Assembly (NCBI RefSeq): GCF_000621205.1
Contig: NZ_KK211228.1
Location: 142,246 to 206,245, forward strand
DNA length: 64,000 bases
Direction: 5' to 3'
From: Halotalea alkalilenta DSM 17697
GTDB lineage: Bacteria; Pseudomonadota; Gammaproteobacteria; Pseudomonadales; Halomonadaceae
A model generated the notes under the pieces. It had not been told where the DNA came from and ran no database searches. It saw only the letters and a program-made list of their open reading frames with translations. The translations under genes and the position numbers were made by a program. Numbering within the stretch: position 1 is the stretch's first letter; every line of letters starts with the position of its first letter. Below are positions 18,801 through 26,409 of this stretch, piece by piece.

Positions 18801-19279
18801 TCACGACCCTCGCTCCAGGCCTCGATCCAGTCGGGGCGATAGACCAGATACTGGTCGAACAGGGCGCTCAATCGCTCGGCCAGCTGGTGACAGTGGCGCG
18901 CAGCCGGCAGGCCGCTGTCGTCCCGCTCGCGTTCGAGGTAGTCGGCCAAGGGCGCGAAGTCGGGATCCCCCAGGCACCCGGGCAGCAGCGCCATCAATCG
19001 CCATACCAGCGCGGGACGGTCGAACGGCGACTGCTGCGGAATGCCTTGGCCGAGCAACACCCGGTAGGCGCGCCAGACGAAGCTCGCCGGCAGCGGGAAC
19101 TCGATCGAGGCGGCCACTCCCTGGCGGCTGGCGATCGACATCTGCAGCCACTGCCCCATGCCGTTGGACTGGACCAGGAAGGTTTCGGACTCGAGCGGCG
19201 CCAGCGGCTCGCGCTCGATCATCGCCAGGGCAAGATCGCGCAGGTCCTCGATGTGATTGGCGTGGACGACGGTGAACAT
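15845..19279 (-). CDS. recC: Exodeoxyribonuclease V gamma subunit RecC
   Basis: The Chi-recognition subunit of RecBCD, 1144 residues, comparable to E. coli RecC (1122). The N-terminus is typical (MFTVVHANHIEDLRDLA), followed by FLVQSNGMGQWLQ, an inactivated helicase fold with IVVLVPEIDRYAPFIEAVFG, and LLGMNDGDYPR. I chose the ATG at 19279 because AAGG precedes it and it gives the usual start. A frame extension up to 19330 exists. In many relatives recC sits next to recB; here ubiX, xdhC, mocA and the C45-like gene lie between them. Confidence 0.96.
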   Translation of the reverse strand: MFTVVHANHIEDLRDLALAMIEREPLAPLESETFLVQSNGMGQWLQMSIASRQGVAASIEFPLPASFVWRAYRVLLGQGIPQQSPFDRPALVWRLMALLPGCLGDPDFAPLADYLERERDDSGLPAARHCHQLAERLSALFDQYLVYRPDWIEAWSEGRDAGDLVLPPEQRWQPKLWRALLDSASPEQRGLHRAALHRRFIERLAALDALPPGLPPRLFVFGISALPHSIVEALHALSAHIDVTLLVTNPCRYYWGDVVSEREALRRDEWARRRHPERPGLAELDPARMHLSANPLLAGWGAQGRDFIQALYAFEESHGFSAEADVFRDRAAGDDASLLEQLQQEVLELVHPFERAEQEGGKRMIEAEDDSVRLVAAHSPLREIEILFDQLLDGFERDPTLAPRDIVVLVPEIDRYAPFIEAVFGRLGVDDPRRIPFSIADRRASRASPLLGCATALLELPHRRLSVNELLDWLDIPAFRRRFGILDGQLELIARWLEQSGVRWGLSSAHRQQLGLPALDANSWRFGLSRMLLGYAMGDTPPGQETGLAEVDPFDEVQGLDAALVGRLATLVEALEEAAGTLAEPTDREGWVARIEALMLRFFEPREEYEYDTLGRLSSALDGWGEACRLADYRDQIPLEVVREALVARLDEGGLAPRFLAGRVNFATLMPMRAIPFRHVYLLGMNDGDYPRPQLTQDFDLMAARPRGGDRSRRDDDRYLMLEALLATRERLTLSWVGFDQRSNQPRPPSVLVSELLDVITQGWRVDDDGDDDARARASIERRLIQYHPLQPFSPRYFSARAGTRSPLFSYDDHWLKLHQPVAERAALPALAAPPERIGLDALARLWRDPPAVCLGERLGVRFAEPEALAEDAEPFALDGRDRYQLKRELLGAALEGRSLAQAALRLERAGRLPALGFGAALLDDMLPALERQLERWSEETAALRRVAAQSLQLEHCGLLLESRLDGLHQGPLGLCCWRLEPTAFGELKRDPQGRLKRLGKPHRLIELHLFQLAASVAYGEPVSAHALFEDRCLHLPALAPSASEARLRTLLECWSEAWRAPFAALRELSLDYLIDLNEDADIARDNARARYEQGDWRRPALRRARPALAELWPDFAALERAGFARFSELLYRPLLEMLESIDT

Positions 19280-19604
19280 GGGCGCCTTGGCGGGAGTGGT
19301 GAACTGGTGGGGCGCCGAGCGCGGCGACAAGCGCTAGCGGCATTGACCAGTCTACCGGAGGCCGCTGCACATGCCGAGCGGACCGCCATGGAATAAATCC
19401 GACCCAGGATCAGCGGCCGGGGACGATCGAGCAGCGCCTTGTCGCCCACCCGCGATGGCGCGTCATTCGGCTCGACCAGATCCCAACGGTGTCTATACGA
19501 CGTTTGGACGCACCCTCCGAGGAGGACAAAGAACTTAAACTAAAATACAACCAACTGAATCGATCCCGTCGCCTCACCGGGCGGCCCACTCCGGAGCGTC
19601 ATCC

Positions 19605-20906
19605 ATGGCTATAGAGCAACGCGGCCCTTCGCGCTATACCAGTGCGATCATCGTCGTCACTTCGATCTTCTTCATCTGGGGATTCATCACCTGTCTCAAC
19701 GACATCCTGATTCCCCATCTGCGCGCGGTGTTCTCGCTCAACTACACCCAGGTGATGCTGATCCAGTTCACCTTCTTCGGCGCCTACTTCATCATGTCGA
19801 TGCCGGCGGGCAAGGTACTCAGCCTGATCGGCTACAAGAACAGCATCAGTGCGGGCCTGCTGGTCGCGGGCATCGGCGCGCTGATGTTCTATCCCGCCGC
19901 CGCGTTCGAGTCCTATGGGCTGTTCTTGAGCGCGCTGTTCGTGCTGGCCAGCGGCATCACCATGCTGCAGGTCGCGGCGAACCCCTACATCAGCCTGCTC
20001 GGCGATGAGCAAACGGCCTCCAGCCGGCTCAACCTGGCCCAGGCGTTCAACTCCCTCGGCACCACCATCGCCCCGGCCTTCGGCGGGCTATTGATCCTCT
20101 CCAACAGCGTGCTCGCCCCGGAGCAGCAGGCGCAGCTCAGCGCCGAGGCGCTGGGCGCCTATCGGCTGCAGGAAGCCCAGGCGGTGCAGATTCCCTACGT
20201 GGGCCTGGCGGTGGTACTGGCACTGCTCGCGGTGATGATCTATCTGTGGCGGCTGCCGAGCTTCAAGGAGCAGGCTGGCGAAACGGGCCAGGGCGAACAT
20301 AGCTTCGCCGCGGTACTGCGCCACCGCCATGTCGTGTTCGCGATCATCGGCCTGTTCCTCTATGTCGGCGCTGAGGTCTCGATCGGCAGCTTCATGATCA
20401 ACTACATCTCGCTCCCCGAGATCGGTGGGATCACCGAGAGCCAGGCCGCCCATTACCTGAGCCTCTACTGGGGCGGCGCGATGGTCGGTCGCTTCGTCGG
20501 CGCGGCGCTGATGCGGGTGGTGCGCGACTACCTGCTGCTCGGGCTGTTCGCACTGGTCGCGGGCTCACTGGTACTGATCTCGATCATCGCCAGCGGCCAG
20601 GTCTCGATGTGGAGCATCATTGCGGTGGGACTGTTCAACTCGATCATGTTCCCCACCCTCTTCACCCTCGGCATCAATCGCATGGGGCCGCTGACCGGCA
20701 AGGCGTCGAGCCTTTTGATCATGGCGATCGTCGGCGGCGCCATCCTGCCGGTGCTGCAGGGAGCGCTGGCGGACAACTTCAGCCTGCAGGTCGCCTTCCT
20801 GCTGCCGGTGCTCTGCTACCTCTACATCGCCTGGTACGGCTTCTCCGGCCATCGCGTCCGCGAAACCACCGCCGACGTAGGGGGGCAGGCGAACCTGGGG
20901 CACTGA
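19605..20906 (+). CDS. Sugar MFS permease of the FucP/GluP type
   Basis: A 433-residue major-facilitator permease with twelve predicted membrane segments. Early landmarks TSIFFIWGFITCLND and FFGAYFIMSMPAG, and the later QVAANPYISLLG, are characteristic of the fucose/glucose/galactose:H+ symporter family. It would bring a hexose into the cytoplasm with protons. The start ATG has GGAGCG in front. No sugar-catabolic genes are adjacent, so glucose/galactose versus fucose cannot be decided. The 270 bases upstream include an AT-rich stretch near 19530 that may be its promoter. Confidence 0.85.
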   Translation: MAIEQRGPSRYTSAIIVVTSIFFIWGFITCLNDILIPHLRAVFSLNYTQVMLIQFTFFGAYFIMSMPAGKVLSLIGYKNSISAGLLVAGIGALMFYPAAAFESYGLFLSALFVLASGITMLQVAANPYISLLGDEQTASSRLNLAQAFNSLGTTIAPAFGGLLILSNSVLAPEQQAQLSAEALGAYRLQEAQAVQIPYVGLAVVLALLAVMIYLWRLPSFKEQAGETGQGEHSFAAVLRHRHVVFAIIGLFLYVGAEVSIGSFMINYISLPEIGGITESQAAHYLSLYWGGAMVGRFVGAALMRVVRDYLLLGLFALVAGSLVLISIIASGQVSMWSIIAVGLFNSIMFPTLFTLGINRMGPLTGKASSLLIMAIVGGAILPVLQGALADNFSLQVAFLLPVLCYLYIAWYGFSGHRVRETTADVGGQANLGH

Positions 20907-20933
20907 CCGGGTACTGCCTGCGTCGGCTGGCAA

Positions 20934-20960
20934 CGCTGGGGATCGATACGATCCCCAGCG
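20934..20960. terminator. Perfect 12-bp hairpin after the sugar permease gene
   Basis: CGCTGGGGATCG, loop ATA, then CGATCCCCAGCG. The stem is perfect and lies 28 bases after the permease stop. No T-run follows on either strand, so this may be a weak or factor-assisted terminator, or a transcript-stabilising hairpin. Confidence 0.5.
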
Positions 20961-21204
20961 AACGAGCGTCTCGAACCACGGCCTTTGCGCCGTAATCCTC
21001 CGCTTCATTCGGCCAGGACATTTCTAGCCCCATTTCAGGGCGCCATTTCAGCGCATCGTGCTCCTTCACGGATCATCCAGCACGACTGCAGGACTTCCAC
21101 GCACTCGACATCGTCGCGTTCGCTCATCGTTAGATCCCACCCAAGGCCTTGATTGAACGAGGCTCTTCCCATGCATGCCGAATGCCACGCTGACGCATCG
21201 CACT

Positions 21205-21242
21205 TTGGCATGCAATTTGCTCTCTTGATATATCATATATCA
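21205..21242 (+). promoter_or_regulatory. Promoter with overlapping 17-bp palindromic operator (GntR-type candidate)
   Basis: TTGGCA (21205-21210) and TATATC (21229-21234) are spaced 18 bases, a plausible sigma70 promoter for the nine-gene operon. A perfect palindrome TGATATATCATATATCA (21226-21242) covers the -10 element, the usual position for repression. AT-rich palindromes of this length are typical of FadR/VanR-like GntR regulators, and such a regulator is encoded at the far end of the operon (30591-31235). The link between the two is inference. Apart from this element, the roughly 380 bases between the sugar permease and pxpB hold only the hairpin at 20934-20960 and a 7-base inverted repeat (21173/21207). 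Confidence 0.65.
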
Positions 21243-21286
21243 CCGCTTTCGAGCGGTCCCGAAATGGGGCAATGCGAGGCACACCG

Positions 21287-22168
21287 ATGATTCATCAACA
21301 CCCCAGGTTCTACGTAGGGGGCGATCGCTACATCGAGGTCGAACTGGGCGATGGGATGAGCTTCGAGCTCAACATTCTGGTGCACAACCTGGTGGCCGCC
21401 ATCCGCCAGGCGGCCATTCCCGGCATCATCGAGCTGATTCCGGAGCTGGCGTCGATGCAGATCTCCTACGATCCGGAAGCGATCAGCTATGCCGACGTGG
21501 TTCGTGAGGTCGGTGCCCTGCACGACGGGGCCAGCCGGATCGATACCGCCGAACTGCCCAGCCGCATGTTCTACATCCCGGTCATGTACTTCGATCCCTG
21601 GACCGAGGCCTGCATCGAGGACTACCGCAGCCGCCAGCCCGACAAGCAGCCGGATGCGCAGCTGGTCTGCCAGGCCAACGGACTGCCCGGGCGCGACGCG
21701 CTGCGCCGACTGCACGCCGGTACCGACTACTGGGTCGCCGCCCTCGGCTTCTGGCCCGGCCTCTGCTCGCTGATGCCGCTGGACGACCGTGCCCGCATCG
21801 TCGCGCCCAAGTACAACCCGCCGCGTACCTGGACACCCCGGGGCGCGATCGGCCTGGGCGGCGCACTGACCTGCATCTACCCCGACCGCACGCCCGGCGG
21901 CTACCAGCTGCTGGGCCGGACCCCGGTGCCGATCTTCGACCGTGAACAGCGCCTGCCCGCCTTCCGCGACGACATCGTGCTGTTCCGCCCCGGAGACCGG
22001 GTGAGGTTCATTCCCATCGACCAGGCCGAGTTCGAGTTTCTCGAAAGCGAGGTCGAGGCCGGGCGCTACGAGCACCACTGCGTCGAGCACCAGACCTTCT
22101 CGGTGGGCCGCTACCGCGAGGAGCGCAGCAGAGCCGGGGCTGGACAGCCAGCCGGAGGGCGGACATGA
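21287..22168 (+). CDS. PxpB/KipI-like protein of the urea-carboxylase (carboxyltransferase) subtype
   Basis: A KipI-domain protein of 293 residues, the partner of the next gene in 5-oxoprolinase-type complexes. The segment APKYNPPRTWTPRGAIGLGG and GGYQLLGRTPVP resemble the carboxyltransferase part of urea carboxylase/urea amidolyase more than the shorter KipI of Bacillus. No biotin carboxylase or biotin carrier is encoded nearby. I favour the ATG at 21287 (GAGG 7 bases before) over the one at 21272. It is the first gene of the operon and overlaps the next gene by 4 bases. Substrate unknown. Confidence 0.85.
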   Translation: MIHQHPRFYVGGDRYIEVELGDGMSFELNILVHNLVAAIRQAAIPGIIELIPELASMQISYDPEAISYADVVREVGALHDGASRIDTAELPSRMFYIPVMYFDPWTEACIEDYRSRQPDKQPDAQLVCQANGLPGRDALRRLHAGTDYWVAALGFWPGLCSLMPLDDRARIVAPKYNPPRTWTPRGAIGLGGALTCIYPDRTPGGYQLLGRTPVPIFDREQRLPAFRDDIVLFRPGDRVRFIPIDQAEFEFLESEVEAGRYEHHCVEHQTFSVGRYREERSRAGAGQPAGGRT

Positions 22169-23151
22169 ATCCGCCGTTGCAGTTCGAGGTGGTCAAACCG
22201 GGCCTGGAGACCACGGTACAGGAGCTGCCCGGCCGCCTCGGCTACTGGGAGCAGGGCATTCCGCCCTCCGGTCCGGTGGACTTCTGGTCGTTTCGCCTCG
22301 CCAACCTGCTGGTCGGCAACCCGCGCGACACCGCCGCGCTGGAGTGCCAGGTGATGGGGCCGACCCTGCGACTGCACTGCAGCGCATTGATCGCGATCAC
22401 CGGGGCCGAGATGTCGCCGACCCTCGACGGGCAGCCGATTCCGATGTGGACGACGATGATCGCCCGCGCTGGCCAGACCCTGGCCCTGCGCGGCTCGCGT
22501 GTCGGCATGCGCAGCTACATCGCCTTCTCCGGGGGCATTGCCACCACCCCGGTGCTCGGTTCACGCGCGGTGTTCCACATGGCCGGGATCGGCGGACGGG
22601 CGCTGCAGCCCGGGCAGACGCTGCCCTTGGGCGTGCCGGGCAGCGACCAGCGCGGCTTTCATCACGTCGGCGAGGCCCATCGTCCGCCGCTGGGCAGCGC
22701 TGAGAGCCGCAGCATAGCCTGCGTGCGGGGGCCGAACGACGACTGGTTGAGCGATGCGTCGCTCGCCGACTTCGTCAATAGCGACTGGAAGGTGCAAGCC
22801 CAGAGCAACCGCACCGGCATGCGCCTGAGCGGCCCGGCCTTCAGCTTCGCCCCCCGGGCCACCGACAAGCGTCCCGAGCACGGCCAGGATCCCTCCAACA
22901 TCCTCGACCACGGCTACCCGCTGGGGGCGATCAACCTGGCCGGCCAGACCCCCATCATCCTGATCAACGATGCGCCGAGCACCGGCGGATTCATCAATCC
23001 CTTCACCGTACCCAGCGCCGAATTCTGGAAGCTCGGCCAGGTACGCCCCCACGAAATCCTGCGCTTTCACCAAGTGTCGCTGGACGAGGCCCAACAACGA
23101 AGGCGCGACCTGGACAGCGCCGTGACCCAAGAGGCGCTGACCCCGCAATGA
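22165..23151 (+). CDS. PxpC/KipA-like protein, biotin-dependent carboxyltransferase family
   Basis: A KipA-domain protein of 328 residues. Landmarks are TTVQELPGRLGYWEQGIPPS near the N-terminus, LIAITGAEMSPTLDG and YIAFSGGIATTPVLGSR. The GRLGYW..G.PPSGP.D pattern is shared with urea carboxylase. Together with the upstream KipI-like protein it forms the two-part unit that works with a LamB/YcsF protein in ATP-dependent 5-oxoproline cleavage. The LamB/YcsF gene is in this operon but separated by the kinase and phospho-lyase genes. It overlaps the upstream gene by 4 bases. Confidence 0.87.
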   Translation: MNPPLQFEVVKPGLETTVQELPGRLGYWEQGIPPSGPVDFWSFRLANLLVGNPRDTAALECQVMGPTLRLHCSALIAITGAEMSPTLDGQPIPMWTTMIARAGQTLALRGSRVGMRSYIAFSGGIATTPVLGSRAVFHMAGIGGRALQPGQTLPLGVPGSDQRGFHHVGEAHRPPLGSAESRSIACVRGPNDDWLSDASLADFVNSDWKVQAQSNRTGMRLSGPAFSFAPRATDKRPEHGQDPSNILDHGYPLGAINLAGQTPIILINDAPSTGGFINPFTVPSAEFWKLGQVRPHEILRFHQVSLDEAQQRRRDLDSAVTQEALTPQ

Positions 23152-23194
23152 AATACCGCCCTCGCGCCACCTCTCTTCTGCCCTGGAGTCGTCG

Positions 23195-24259
23195 ATGATC
23201 GATCACGGTTCGCTGGCCAATGCGCTGCTGTGCAACGCCCCGCCCCGGGTGCGACCGGCGGAGGCGGTAGCGCTGGTCGAGCGCCACTATGGCCTGAACG
23301 TCAGCGTCGAGGCGCTGGGCGGCGAACGCGACACCAACTACCACGCCCGCACGAGCGACGGGCACGGCTACATCCTCAAGTTCGCCAACCAGAGCGAAAC
23401 GCCGCTGGTCACCAACCTGACCACCGCCGCCATGCTGCACATCGCCGAGCGCGACCCTAGCCTGCCGATCCAGCGTTTGATCGCCGCATGCAACGGCGAG
23501 CATGAGCCATGCCTGGCGATCGAGGACGGCGAGCCCACCATCACTCGGCTTTTCACCTGGCTCGACGGCATGCCGCTGTGGCGCGCCGAGCGCAGTGCCG
23601 TCCAGCGCGCCGCCATCGCGGCCCTGCTGGCCCGTCTCGACCTGGCCCTGGCCGACTTCGAGCATCCGGCCGCCGCCGGCCACGAACTGCTTTGGGACAT
23701 CAAGCACGTAGACCGGCTGCGTCCGCTGATCGAAGCGATCGCCGATCCTGCACGCCGCGACCTGCTACAGGCGCTGCTCGAGCGCCACCAATCGACGGTC
23801 GCGCCGCAGGTGGCGAAGATGCGCGCGCAGCTGATCCACAACGACCTGAACCCGCACAACCTGCTGGTCGATCCCCGCGATCAGCAGCGGGTGACCGGGA
23901 TTCTCGACTTCGGCGACGCGGTGCATACCCCGTTGATCCACGAACTGGCAGTGGCCTGCTCCTACCAGATCGACGAGGACGACGGCCACCCGCTCGAAGC
24001 AGTGGGCCAGTTCGTCCGCGCCTACCACCGGGTTCTGCCACTGCGGCCCGAGGAACTCGAGGCACTGTTCGACCTGATCAAGGCACGCCTGGCCACGACA
24101 GTGATCATCACCAGCTGGCGCGCCCAGCGTCATCCGGAAAACGACACCTACATCCTGCGCAACAACCCACCGGCATGGCGCGCCCTGGAGCGGCTCGGCG
24201 AAATCAGCCCCCAGGCGGCCCACGCCTACCTGGCCTGCGCGCTCGGCGAAAGAACTTGA
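23195..24259 (+). CDS. Hydroxylysine-kinase-like (APH-fold) amino-alcohol kinase
   Basis: A 354-residue kinase of the aminoglycoside-phosphotransferase fold. Lys62 (ILKF) fits the ATP-binding lysine, HNDLNPHN at 215-222 is the catalytic loop (Asp217, Asn222), and ILDFGD holds the metal-binding Asp238. WDIKHVDRLRPL and the C-terminal HPENDTYI match my recollection of vertebrate hydroxylysine kinase (HYKK/AGPHD1), and fit it better than antibiotic-resistance kinases. The gene pairs with a PLP phospho-lyase, the same two-step logic as human hydroxylysine breakdown: phosphorylate the hydroxyl, then eliminate phosphate and ammonia. 5-hydroxylysine is a candidate substrate, as is any vicinal amino alcohol. 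Confidence 0.8.
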   Translation: MIDHGSLANALLCNAPPRVRPAEAVALVERHYGLNVSVEALGGERDTNYHARTSDGHGYILKFANQSETPLVTNLTTAAMLHIAERDPSLPIQRLIAACNGEHEPCLAIEDGEPTITRLFTWLDGMPLWRAERSAVQRAAIAALLARLDLALADFEHPAAAGHELLWDIKHVDRLRPLIEAIADPARRDLLQALLERHQSTVAPQVAKMRAQLIHNDLNPHNLLVDPRDQQRVTGILDFGDAVHTPLIHELAVACSYQIDEDDGHPLEAVGQFVRAYHRVLPLRPEELEALFDLIKARLATTVIITSWRAQRHPENDTYILRNNPPAWRALERLGEISPQAAHAYLACALGERT

Positions 24260-24277
24260 GATAGGAGCTGACCTGAG

Positions 24278-25609
24278 ATGCAAGACGATGCGATGCCCAA
24301 TGCCTACCGCCCGGGCACGGTGGAGCTCCCGGCCGAAGAGCAGGCGATGATCGAGCGGCGCAGGCGCCTGCTCGGCCCGGCCTATCGGCTGATGTACCAG
24401 CACCCGGTGCACATCGTGCGCGGCGACGGCGTGTGGCTTTACGACCAGAATGGCAAGGCCTACATGGACGTCTACAACAACGTCGCCTCGGTCGGCCACT
24501 GCCACCCGCGCGTGGCCCGCGCGATCGCCGACCAGGTGCAGGTGCTGGCGACCAACACCCGCTACCTGCACGACACCATCCTCGGCTACGCCGAGCGCCT
24601 GCAGGCGACCTTTCCCGATGCGCTCGGCCACTTGATGTTCACCTGCACCGGCAGCGAGGCCAACGACCTGGCCCTGCGCGCGGCCAAGGCCTACACCGGC
24701 GGCCAGGGCATCATCGTCACCGAGTGCGCCTACCACGGCATCACCCAGGCGATCGCCGAGATCTCGCCTTCGCTGGGGCCGAACGTCGATCTCGGCGTCC
24801 ACGTGCGCACCGTGCCGGCCCCCGACCTGTACCGCAGCCCTGACGGCGAGGTCGCCGACCGGCTGCGGCGCGATGTCGAAGCCGCCCTGGCCGACCTCAA
24901 GCGCCATGGGATCAAGCCGGCTGCGTTCATCTGCGACGGGGTGTTCTCGAGCGACGGCGTATTCACCGAACCGGCCGGCTTCCTCGCCGGCGCGGTCGAG
25001 GCGGTACGCGCAGCGGGCGCGCTGTACATCGCCGACGAGGTGCAATCCGGCTTCGGCCGCACCGGCAGCCACCTGTGGGGCTTCCAGCGCCACGGCCTGG
25101 TGCCGGACATCGTCACCCTGGGCAAACCAATGGGCAACGGCTACCCGGTCGCCGGCGTCGTGGTCAAGCCGGAGATCATCGCGGAGTTCGGCAGCAGCGC
25201 TCGCTACTTCAACACCTTCGGCGGCAACACCGTGGCCACCACCGCGGCGATGGCGGTGCTCGAGGTGATCCAGGACGAGGCGCTGATGGACAACGCACAG
25301 AAGGTCGGCGCCTACCTGGCCGAAGGGTTGCGCGAACTGATGAGCGAGTACCGGGCGATCGGCGATGTGCGCCACGCGGGTCTGTTCTTCGGCGTGGAGA
25401 TCGTCGGCGACCGCCAGTCCAAGCGCCCCGATGCACCGCTCACTGGGAAGCTGGTCGATGGGCTGCGCGAACGGCAGGTGCTGATCAGCGCCACCGGACC
25501 GCGGGCCAACGTGCTGAAAATCCGCCCGCCCCTGGTGTTCACCCGGGACAACGCGGATTTCTTCATCGCCCAGCTGCGCGCGGTGCTCGCCGCCCAGCAA
25601 GGCGCCTGA
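24278..25609 (+). CDS. AGXT2L-type PLP enzyme (class III aminotransferase fold), probable phospho-lyase
   Basis: A 443-residue class III PLP protein. The Schiff-base lysine is Lys283 in TLGKPMGNGYP, with IADEVQSGFGR (Asp253) before it. HPVHIVRGDG, ASVGHCHP and NTRYLHD match the AGXT2L subgroup. Its characterised members are ethanolamine-phosphate and 5-phosphohydroxylysine phospho-lyases, not transaminases. They release phosphate and ammonia, leaving an aldehyde. The kinase gene 18 bases upstream supplies a suitable phosphorylated substrate. AGGAG lies 9 bases before the ATG. A plain transaminase remains possible, but less likely given the kinase partner. Confidence 0.82.
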   Translation: MQDDAMPNAYRPGTVELPAEEQAMIERRRRLLGPAYRLMYQHPVHIVRGDGVWLYDQNGKAYMDVYNNVASVGHCHPRVARAIADQVQVLATNTRYLHDTILGYAERLQATFPDALGHLMFTCTGSEANDLALRAAKAYTGGQGIIVTECAYHGITQAIAEISPSLGPNVDLGVHVRTVPAPDLYRSPDGEVADRLRRDVEAALADLKRHGIKPAAFICDGVFSSDGVFTEPAGFLAGAVEAVRAAGALYIADEVQSGFGRTGSHLWGFQRHGLVPDIVTLGKPMGNGYPVAGVVVKPEIIAEFGSSARYFNTFGGNTVATTAAMAVLEVIQDEALMDNAQKVGAYLAEGLRELMSEYRAIGDVRHAGLFFGVEIVGDRQSKRPDAPLTGKLVDGLRERQVLISATGPRANVLKIRPPLVFTRDNADFFIAQLRAVLAAQQGA

Positions 25610-25643
25610 CGGCAACCGCTCCAAAAGGCACAGCGAGGACAAC

Positions 25644-26369
25644 ATGGCCAAGGTCACGATCAACTGCGACATGGGTGAAGCGTTCAGCATCTACCGCCTG
25701 GGCGACGACGAAGCCTGCATGCCGTTCATCACCCACGCCAACGTCGCCTGCGGTTTTCACGCCTCCGACCCGGTCACCATGTGGCGCACGGTCAAGGCGG
25801 CCAAGCGCCACGGCATCGCCGTCGGCTCGCACCCGGGCCTGCCAGATCGAGAAGGCTTCGGCCGCCGCGAGATGAGCATGACACGCGAGGAAATCGCCGC
25901 CCTGGTGCTGTACCAAAGCGGCGCGCTGAAAGCCTACCTGGATGCCGAGGGCCTGGCGCTGTCGCACATCAAGCCGCACGGCGCCCTGTTCGGCATGGCC
26001 CAGCGCCAGGCCCATGTCGCCGAAGGCATCGCCGATGCGGCGCTGGCGCTGGGCGTGCCGGTGATCGGCTATGCCGATTGCGTAATGTCGGAAGTCTTCA
26101 TCCGTCGCGGCGTCCCCTTCCAGTGCGAGTTCTATTCCGACCTGGAGTACGACGACGACGGCCGCCAGATCATTACCCGGCAGCATGAAAGCGTCGCCGA
26201 GGAGGCGATGGTGGAGAAGGTCAGGCGAGCGGTGACCGAGGGCGTGACTCGCTCGGTCAACGGTCGCGACGTGAAGGTCACCGCCGAATCGATCTGCGTG
26301 CATTCCGACACTCCCAACGCCATCCAGCTCGCCCGCGCAGTGCACGCCGCGCTGGCCGACTGGCTGTGA
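25644..26369 (+). CDS. LamB/YcsF (PxpA-like) protein, divergent subtype
   Basis: A 241-residue LamB/YcsF protein, the TIM-barrel-like subunit of ATP-dependent 5-oxoprolinase. Conserved blocks are INCDMGEAF, ANVACGFHASDP, GSHPGLPDREGFGRREM and IKPHGALF. The segment that in ordinary PxpA reads like FADRAY is replaced by EFYSDLEYDDDGR. This suggests a substrate other than 5-oxoproline. It lies between the phospho-lyase gene and the ABC transporter genes on the same strand. The usual compact pxpA-pxpB-pxpC order is broken by the kinase/lyase pair, which argues that all five proteins share a pathway. Confidence 0.87.
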   Translation: MAKVTINCDMGEAFSIYRLGDDEACMPFITHANVACGFHASDPVTMWRTVKAAKRHGIAVGSHPGLPDREGFGRREMSMTREEIAALVLYQSGALKAYLDAEGLALSHIKPHGALFGMAQRQAHVAEGIADAALALGVPVIGYADCVMSEVFIRRGVPFQCEFYSDLEYDDDGRQIITRQHESVAEEAMVEKVRRAVTEGVTRSVNGRDVKVTAESICVHSDTPNAIQLARAVHAALADWL

Positions 26370-26409
26370 TCGCCCCCCTGCCGGGCCCTGTACTGCCGAG
26401 GTATGCGTC

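Noticed and set aside
19504-19546. Promoter TTGGAC/TAAAAT before the sugar permease
   Set aside because: The spacer is 31 bases, too long for a sigma70 promoter.
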